Positions 6,397 through 10,364 of a stretch of 10,364 bases of DNA are shown here, piece after piece (the first letter of the stretch is position 1; the number at the start of each line of letters is the position of its first letter). A model generated the notes under the pieces. That model was given only the letters and a program-made list of their open reading frames with translations. It made no database searches and was not told the DNA's origin. Where the stretch lies: the NCBI GenBank assembly GCA_964540005.1, contig CAZILN010000392.1, forward strand, positions 1 through 10,364, in the 5' to 3' direction. Source of the DNA: CAZILN01 sp964540005 (GTDB lineage: Bacteria; Bacteroidota; Bacteroidia; Bacteroidales; SM23-62). The translations under genes were made by a program, and so were the position numbers.

Positions 6397-7339
6397 TCCG
6401 GTTCAAACTTATCTGGATGTTAATCGTAAGGCCCTCTTCAGGCCTGGTAAAAATATCGTAGGATCCGTTCAGGGACTTAATTCTCGATCTTATATTTGAA
6501 TATCCCATACCTTTCTGCTCATATTCAGTCTTCTCGACATCAAAACCAATACCATCATCAATATATTTGAGAGAAATAAAATTCTCATCAGCCAGCAGAT
6601 CGATATATATATTATGTGCTCCTGCATAATTCAGCGTGTTAGAAATCAGTTCGCAGATGATACGGTACAAGACCACTTCAATGTTATACGAGAAGCGCTT
6701 ATTTTCAATATTGCTGTTCAGGCTTATTTTCGGGCCTTCCTGTATTGGTAATTTATTAATGAATGATTTAACTGCTTTCAACAGGCCAAAATCATTCAGC
6801 ATATGTGGACTTAAATTGTTCGAGATCTCTTTTAAAGTGTATATGGACTCATCAATAAGTTTTTCAGCATTGGTCATTACTTCAATGTTCTTATTACCAG
6901 TTTGATGGCTCGCTGAAATAGCCATTTTGACTGATGATAACAGCGGTCCGAGTCCATCATGCAGTTCCTTGGCAAAATGTTGCCGTTCATTTTCCTCGGT
7001 TTTTATAATCGCGGACAAAACCCTTGATTCATTCATTCTTCTTAAATCATCAATTTGCTTCTGTATATTAAAAATCCGCTTGATGAATATCAAACTTAAA
7101 AGCATAATTATAGATATCAGAACACCTGTCCAGCTGCTCAATAATCCGGTAATTAATGTGCTTTGAGAATCATACACCTGGAGTATTTCGAATACCCTGC
7201 GTATGGCCATTAATAAAAAGCCACCGGAGATTAACCACCAGGCAATATTCGTCCTGGTTCGTTTTACCAGGGTCAGGGCTATAATAGCTGCACTGAACTG
7301 TAATATCACGGATAATATAAGGGCAATTCCTATAGGCAT
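6389..7339 (-). CDS. HisKA_3 (NarX/DesK-type) sensor histidine kinase
   Basis: This 316-residue membrane kinase is the likely partner of the response regulator encoded next. It has three hydrophobic segments near residues 4-25, 32-46 and 61-87, with almost no extracellular loop, so the signal is probably sensed in the membrane or relayed by another protein. A coiled linker (88-118) leads to the H-box ERQHFAKELHDGLGPLLSSV with the phosphorylatable H127. The ATPase domain carries the N-box ELISNTLNYA (N234), the G1 box DDGIGFD (261-267) and the G2 box GMGYSNIRSRI (277-287). All catalytic motifs are intact. The ATG at 7339 follows an A-rich AAAAAAAGAT with no clear Shine-Dalgarno. The gene begins 100 nt from the second tRNA-Gly fragment. 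The signal sensed is unknown. Confidence 0.92.
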   Translation of the reverse strand: MPIGIALILSVILQFSAAIIALTLVKRTRTNIAWWLISGGFLLMAIRRVFEILQVYDSQSTLITGLLSSWTGVLISIIMLLSLIFIKRIFNIQKQIDDLRRMNESRVLSAIIKTEENERQHFAKELHDGLGPLLSSVKMAISASHQTGNKNIEVMTNAEKLIDESIYTLKEISNNLSPHMLNDFGLLKAVKSFINKLPIQEGPKISLNSNIENKRFSYNIEVVLYRIICELISNTLNYAGAHNIYIDLLADENFISLKYIDDGIGFDVEKTEYEQKGMGYSNIRSRIKSLNGSYDIFTRPEEGLTINIQISLNRNG

Positions 7340-7439
7340 ATCTTTTTTTAGTAAAATTACTCATTACTCTTAAACGAAAAACTTTATTCTTGGGATTAAT
7401 TAAAGGTATAATAAGTTAGCCGGAATAGAATACCAATAT

Positions 7440-7479
7440 GCGGGAGTAGCTCAGGGATAGAGCATCAGCTTCCCAAGCT
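7440..7479 (+). repeat. Truncated 5' half of tRNA-Gly, copy 2 (putative attachment-site remnant)
   Basis: These 40 nt match positions 1-40 of the intact tRNA-Gly with one mismatch, at tRNA position 18, and identity extends 2 nt upstream. The match covers the acceptor 5' strand, the D arm, the whole anticodon loop with CCC, and four bases of the 3' anticodon strand. It then diverges completely, so no T arm or acceptor 3' strand exists and the copy is not a functional tRNA. It marks the left edge of the AbiE block and is better preserved than copy 1, as expected if it is younger. Confidence 0.85.
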
Positions 7480-7723
7480 TAACAGGTTTTCCTATAAAAT
7501 CCTTTGCTCATAGTATTTATCAAGAATTATCCTTTCAATGGGATACTAATTGGGGATACAATTTTGACATGGAGATTTGCACCCTTTCTCTTTGTTTAGT
7601 TTCGTTAATTATATTTCGTATTACGTAGTTTGACTTACTATATCAGGTTGTATTCAACGAATTTTCGATAATTATTAGTAATAGCAATGCTCTTTTCGTT
7701 ATATTTGCCTAAATATAAGTAGC
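7480..7723. other. Non-coding spacer between tRNA-Gly fragment and abiEi
   Basis: No credible reading frame is present. It contains a short direct repeat GGGATAC (7540-7546 and 7553-7559), TATATTTC near 7610 within TTCGTTA-containing sequence that recurs at the abiEi promoter, and the promoter itself at 7675-7707. The rest is AT-rich sequence without recognisable structure. Confidence 0.5.
7675..7707 (+). promoter_or_regulatory. Candidate abiEi-abiEii promoter
   Basis: TATATTTG (7700-7707) fits the Bacteroidota -7 consensus exactly; a TTAG at 7675-7678, 21 nt upstream, is a partial -33 element. Initiation would fall about 10 nt before the abiEi ATG at 7724, giving a very short leader with no Shine-Dalgarno site. 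Confidence 0.5.
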
Positions 7724-8491
7724 ATGACTACGCAAAATAAGTCAAAATTAAAAACACTCCTGGATAATTTAATGCCAGGGACAGTTGTACTGGCACCATG
7801 GCTGGAGGAGCTTGGAATATCTAGAAATTTACAGAGACACTATTTGCAGAGTGGGTGGTTGGAACCAATTGGCAGAGGGGCATATAAAAAGCAAAACGAA
7901 AAAGTCCAGTGGACAGGAGGTTTATATGCTTTACAAAATCAAGCCAGGCTTAAGGTGCACGTGGGAGCACTAACCGCATTGTCATTGCAGGGTTTATCTC
8001 ATAATATTCGATTTTCTCAGGAAACCATATTTCTGTTTTCCCCATATAATGAAAATTTACCAAAATGGTTTAAAGACTACGACTGGGAAAATGATGTTTT
8101 CCATCAACAAACATCTTTTCTTCCTGAAAAGCTTGGCGTTGAAGAATCTCAGGTGGGTACCATTCCAGTAAGGCAATCCGTATCAGAAAGGGCTGTGTTG
8201 GAGACTATCTATCTGGCACCAAAAAAGACGGACCTGATTGAATGTTATCACCTGATGGAGGGACAAGTAAATCTTCAACCCAGGTTGATACAGGAGTTAT
8301 TATTTCAGTGTAATTCGGTTCGTGTAAAAAGGATTTTCCTGTATCTGGCTGAAAAGGCTAACCATCAATGGTTGAAATTTCTGGATTTGTCAGAATTGAA
8401 TCTGGGAAGTGGAAACAGATGCATTGTGTCAGGAGGCACTTACATAGCAAAATATCAGATATCCATTCCAAAAGAATTAGCAGAACTTTGA
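7724..8491 (+). CDS. abiEi: AbiEi-family type IV antitoxin
   Basis: This 255-residue protein has the layout of AbiEi antitoxins. An N-terminal winged-helix region (about 8-57) contains LEELGISRNLQRHYLQSGWLEPIGRGAYKK, and an antitoxin domain follows with ALQNQARLKVHVGALTALSL (about 69-88) and a C-terminal GGTYIAKYQISIPKEL. In the studied Streptococcus AbiE system the protein represses its own operon through inverted repeats and counteracts the toxin without binding it stably (type IV). Such pairs stabilise mobile DNA and can abort phage infection. It precedes its toxin gene directly; its TGA overlaps the proposed TTG start of abiEii. The preceding promoter gives an almost leaderless transcript. 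Length and motifs are complete, so it is probably functional. Confidence 0.9.
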   Translation: MTTQNKSKLKTLLDNLMPGTVVLAPWLEELGISRNLQRHYLQSGWLEPIGRGAYKKQNEKVQWTGGLYALQNQARLKVHVGALTALSLQGLSHNIRFSQETIFLFSPYNENLPKWFKDYDWENDVFHQQTSFLPEKLGVEESQVGTIPVRQSVSERAVLETIYLAPKKTDLIECYHLMEGQVNLQPRLIQELLFQCNSVRVKRIFLYLAEKANHQWLKFLDLSELNLGSGNRCIVSGGTYIAKYQISIPKELAEL

Positions 8492-9414
8492 TATCAGCAA
8501 AATATAGGTCACAGGTTAATTTGTTGCTTCAGGTAATGCCTTATGTGGCAAATGAAGAAATCTTTGCACTCAAAGGAGGGACGGCTATTAATCTGTTCAT
8601 ACGGGAAATGCCAAGATTATCAGTAGATTTAGATTTGACATATTTGCCTTTTGATTCCAGAACAACAGCTCTTTCAAATATCCATAATGGACTATCCAGA
8701 ATAAAACAATCCATCGAAAAAGCCATCAGAGGATTAAAGGTAGTTTCTGTTCGACATGATGAGGGCAGGGACATAAAATTGAATTGTCAGTATCCGGGCG
8801 CACAGATAAAGATTGAAGTGAATACCACTACAAGAGGACATCTATTCCCAGTGAAATTTATGCAAATAAAGGATAAAGTACAGGAGGAATTTGGGAAGTT
8901 TGCAGCAATAAATGTTGTTTCACATGCGGAACTATTTGGTGCAAAGATAACTGCGGCACTTGACAGACAACATCCCAGAGATTTATTTGATATAAGACTA
9001 TTCTTTGATAATGAAGGGATTACAGATGATGTCGGCCAAGGATTTATTGTTGCATTATTGAGTCATTATAAACCAATTCATGAACTGTTAAGTCCAGTTC
9101 TTAAAAATCAAAAATCTGCGTTTGATTCTCAATTTACCGGGATGGCTGCAATTGAGTTTACCTACGATGATTATGAAACTACCATGACTGAACTAATCGA
9201 AAACCTGAGTAATCTGTTAACAGATAATGATAAGAAATTGATATTGGGTTTTGTAAATGGTAATCCTGAATGGAGATTATTTCCCTTCGATAAAATTAAA
9301 GATTTTCCAGCAGTTCAATGGAAGCTGCAAAACATCACCAAATTGAAAACTGATAATTCCAGAAAGCATAAAACAATAATGAAATCATTAGAGAAAGTAT
9401 TATTCGAATTATAG
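8488..9414 (+). CDS. abiEii: AbiEii-family nucleotidyltransferase toxin
   Basis: From the TTG at 8488 the product is 308 residues, close to family size, and opens MISAKYRSQVNLLLQVMPYV, aligning with the usual AbiEii beginning. The TTG shares bases with the abiEi stop (TTGA), suggesting coupled translation. An in-frame ATG at 8368 would add 40 residues without family character inside abiEi, and an ATG at 8536 would cut the first helix. DUF1814 nucleotidyltransferase motifs are intact: KGGTAINLF (29-37), LSVDLDLTYLP (44-54, with D47 and D49), K153 and the block DRQHPRDLFDIR (159-170). Related toxins transfer nucleotides to RNA, some to tRNA acceptor ends, blocking translation; the target here is unknown. 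It would act in the cytosol, restrained by AbiEi. Confidence 0.9.
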   Translation: MISAKYRSQVNLLLQVMPYVANEEIFALKGGTAINLFIREMPRLSVDLDLTYLPFDSRTTALSNIHNGLSRIKQSIEKAIRGLKVVSVRHDEGRDIKLNCQYPGAQIKIEVNTTTRGHLFPVKFMQIKDKVQEEFGKFAAINVVSHAELFGAKITAALDRQHPRDLFDIRLFFDNEGITDDVGQGFIVALLSHYKPIHELLSPVLKNQKSAFDSQFTGMAAIEFTYDDYETTMTELIENLSNLLTDNDKKLILGFVNGNPEWRLFPFDKIKDFPAVQWKLQNITKLKTDNSRKHKTIMKSLEKVLFEL

Positions 9415-9435
9415 GAAGCATGTTAGAAATACATC

Positions 9436-9669
9436 ATGCATAAGGACACAGACGATCTATTAAAAGAAGCATATGATACAATAATTATTGAAGCTAAAAA
9501 ACTGACTCATGATTTGATAATACATTTTGGAGTTTTATCTTCCAGTTGTAAGGATGAGTCAGAATTCTTATAGAAGAAATTTTACAACTTGACGAATACA
9601 AATTGGAAGATAAACTTTATTGAGAGAGTAAACAAAATTCCAATAAGCAAACAACACTATGACTTCTGA
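9436..9669 (+). pseudogene. Broken small gene downstream of abiEii
   Basis: An ATG at 9436 opens a frame for 45 residues (MHKDTDDLLKEAYDTIII..., ending DESEFL) before TAG at 9571. Another frame takes over at 9573 with EEILQLDEYKLEDKLY, ending at 9621. The original frame then reads on from about 9616 as FIERVNKIPISKQHYDF to TGA at 9667. The three pieces join into a plausible acidic helical protein of about 75-80 residues, suggesting compensating indels in a formerly intact gene. The alternative is a true 45-residue protein encoded at 9436-9573. The start is 22 nt after the abiEii stop, so it may have been the third gene of that operon. I do not recognise the family. Confidence 0.5.
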
Positions 9670-9686
9670 AGAATTTCTATATTGTA

Positions 9687-9717
9687 ATTGCACCTAAGGT
9701 GGAAATAGTTATTTTTG
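9687..9717 (+). promoter_or_regulatory. Candidate promoter of the intact tRNA-Gly
   Basis: TATTTTTG (9710-9717) fits TAnnTTTG, and ATTG at 9687-9690 stands 19 nt upstream as a near -33 element. It lies about 60 nt before the tRNA and within the AbiE block, so the restored tRNA-Gly would be transcribed from island-borne sequence rather than from the original promoter. Confidence 0.45.
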
Positions 9718-9778
9718 GGGAACCAAACAGGAGATAATTACTCCTAAAATTCACTCGCACACTCACACATTCCTGCAT

Positions 9779-9850
9779 GCGGGAGTAGCTCAGGGGTAGA
9801 GCATCAGCTTCCCAAGCTGAGGGTCGGGGGTTCGAATCCCCTTTCCCGCT
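9779..9850 (+). tRNA. tRNA-Gly (anticodon CCC)
   Basis: A complete cloverleaf is visible. The acceptor is GCGGGAG (9779-9785) with TTCCCGC (9843-9849), closing with a G-T pair. The D stem is GCTC/GAGC and the anticodon stem TCAGC/GCTGA, with loop TTCCCAA and anticodon CCC at 9811-9813. The T stem is GGGGG/CCCCT around TTCGAAT. The 3' CCA is not encoded. It reads GGG glycine codons. Its 5' half recurs at 785 and 7440, which makes this gene the probable insertion target of the region and its present 5' half possibly element-derived. Confidence 0.96.
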
Positions 9851-9889
9851 CGGGCACCGTGCTGGTAACAATCAGCGCGGATCAGTAAT

Positions 9890-9926
9890 AATGCCGTCTC
9901 AGATCATTTTTGAGGCGGCATTTTCT
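9890..9926. terminator. Strong hairpin between tRNA-Gly and the M48 gene, probable bidirectional terminator
   Basis: AATGCCGTCTCA (9890-9901) pairs with TGAGGCGGCATT (9911-9922) over 12 bp with one G-T wobble, around a 9-nt loop, followed by TTCT on the plus strand. It lies 40 nt after tRNA-Gly and 29 nt after the end of the convergent protease gene, so it can serve both. Confidence 0.75.
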
Positions 9927-9950
9927 AATGTGCCACACCAGGTATTGGTT

Positions 9951-10364
9951 TTATTTATTCAACGCCCTGATACGCTGCAGCAACGTGGGATGGGAATAAT
10001 GAAAGAATACATAGGCGGGGTGTGGCGTCAGGTTGCTCAGGTTCTTCCGTGACAGCTTTTTCAGCGCATCAACCAGCGGCCGGGCACTATAGTGCTCACG
10101 GGCATAACGGTCAGCCTGGTACTCATTCTTTCGTGAGAGCATATTCCCTCCCAGTCCGAGTATGGTCGAGATCGGACTGTACAGTACCCCGAACGCAATC
10201 AGCCCGATGTGAAAACTGGGCTGCTCCACACCCAGGGCCTGAGAAAGCACAGGGCTGCCAATGAACAGCGACAGTATATAAAGGATCAGCCCGGTCTGGA
10301 GGGTGGATATCACCAGTCCCGTCAAGGTGTGTTTCTTCTTGTAATGCCCGATTTCATGGGCCAG
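9951..10364 (-). CDS. M48 family (Ste24-type) zinc metallopeptidase, C-terminal part (5' end outside window)
   Basis: The frame is open from the right window edge to TAA at 9951, giving the last 137 residues of a protein that is usually about 410 long. It begins LAHEIGHYKKKH, containing the zinc-binding HEIGH motif at visible residues 3-7. The third zinc ligand motif is NEYQADRYA (E81), and the end FFHYSHPTLLQRIRAL is the typical Ste24/CAAX-protease-1 tail. Two hydrophobic segments (about 14-44 and 52-75) lie between, as in integral-membrane Ste24 proteases. It would be an inner-membrane protease for misfolded or processed membrane proteins; the bacterial substrate is not known. It faces tRNA-Gly convergently across a shared hairpin, and with cinA it is one of the ordinary flanking genes of the island. 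Confidence 0.9.
   Translation of the reverse strand: MAHEIGHYKKKHTLTGLVISTLQTGLILYILSLFIGSPVLSQALGVEQPSFHIGLIAFGVLYSPISTILGLGGNMLSRKNEYQADRYAREHYSARPLVDALKKLSRKNLSNLTPHPAYVFFHYSHPTLLQRIRALNK

Larger units (their letters stand above)
7440..9778. mobile_element. Putative 2.3-kb AbiE insertion unit at tRNA-Gly
   Basis: The unit lies between the second 5' tRNA-Gly fragment and the intact tRNA-Gly. It is opposite in coding strand to the phosphate block and visibly AT-richer (35% GC in 8641-8700 versus 52% in 2701-2760 and 55% in 10081-10140). It holds only the AbiE pair and a broken small gene. No recombinase is present, so movement must have been in trans or the recombinase gene has been lost. 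Confidence 0.45.
785..9850. mobile_element. Putative tRNA-Gly-bounded composite island (phosphate block plus AbiE block)
   Basis: The interval is bounded by a 5' tRNA-Gly fragment on the left and an intact tRNA-Gly on the right, and divided by a second fragment at 7440. All three copies have the same orientation. This is the layout expected from serial site-specific insertions whose attachment core is the 5' half of the tRNA: native 5' halves are left behind and an element-borne 5' half restores the gene at the far end. No integrase, relaxase or transposase is seen inside, so the insertion mechanism is inferred and the element would be decayed or moved in trans. Recombination or segmental duplication without an integrase is the alternative. 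Confidence 0.45.

Noticed and set aside
7440..7479. The possibility that this is a functional tRNA-Gly
   Set aside because: Homology stops inside the 3' anticodon strand; there is no T arm or acceptor 3' strand downstream.
8368..8487. N-terminal extension of AbiEii from the ATG at 8368
   Set aside because: The 40 extra residues lie wholly within abiEi in another frame, look unlike the family and precede a better TTG start.
9677..9871. A minus-strand frame of 64 residues across tRNA-Gly
   Set aside because: It runs through the tRNA gene on the opposite strand and its sequence reflects tRNA complement; such frames are common false calls.
1..10364. CRISPR array, transposase, integrase or rRNA gene
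   Set aside because: No regularly spaced repeats and no recombinase or transposase motifs were seen in any frame, and no rRNA-like sequence was recognised.

Overview
The window looks like a Bacteroidota (probably Bacteroidales-type) chromosome. Several promoters fit the phylum's -7 element TAnnTTTG, Shine-Dalgarno sequences are mostly weak or absent, the outer-membrane barrel has an 'MAQ' type signal peptide end, and the protein families (alginate-export-like barrel, Ste24-type M48 protease, AbiE pair) are common in that phylum. Only the two edges look like housekeeping chromosome: the start of cinA at the left (minus strand, cut by the window) and the end of an M48/Ste24 zinc protease gene at the right (minus strand, also cut).

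Between them are two intact tRNA genes, tRNA-Thr(CGT) at 692-763 and tRNA-Gly(CCC) at 9779-9850, and two partial copies of the 5' half of that same tRNA-Gly, at 785-814 and 7440-7479, all on the plus strand. The first fragment starts 21 nt after tRNA-Thr, the spacing of a tandem tRNA cluster. The simplest reading is that an ancestral tRNA-Thr/tRNA-Gly pair was split by two successive insertions. Each left a 5' tRNA half on the left and restored a whole tRNA-Gly on the right. No integrase is visible, so this remains an inference.

The first block (785-7439) is a phosphate-acquisition unit on the minus strand. In transcription order it has a HisKA_3 sensor kinase, a NarL/LuxR-type response regulator (overlapping by 8 nt), a 124-nt regulatory gap, an outer-membrane beta-barrel, then pstS, pstC, pstA and pstB, tightly packed with a GTGA overlap between pstC and pstA. 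The gap contains a candidate promoter, a 7-4-7 direct repeat resembling a Pho box, and three CTTTAAACG-like repeats. Together the products would let phosphate cross the outer membrane, capture it with a lipoprotein and import it by an ABC transporter, with the two-component pair as a likely regulator. phoU is absent: the operon stops 4 nt from the first tRNA-Gly fragment.

The second block (7440-9778) is AT-richer and carries an AbiEi/AbiEii type IV toxin-antitoxin pair on the plus strand. The toxin gene most likely starts at a TTG overlapping the antitoxin stop codon. Behind it lies a broken small gene and then the promoter of the restored tRNA-Gly. A strong hairpin at 9890-9922 separates the tRNA from the convergent M48 protease gene.
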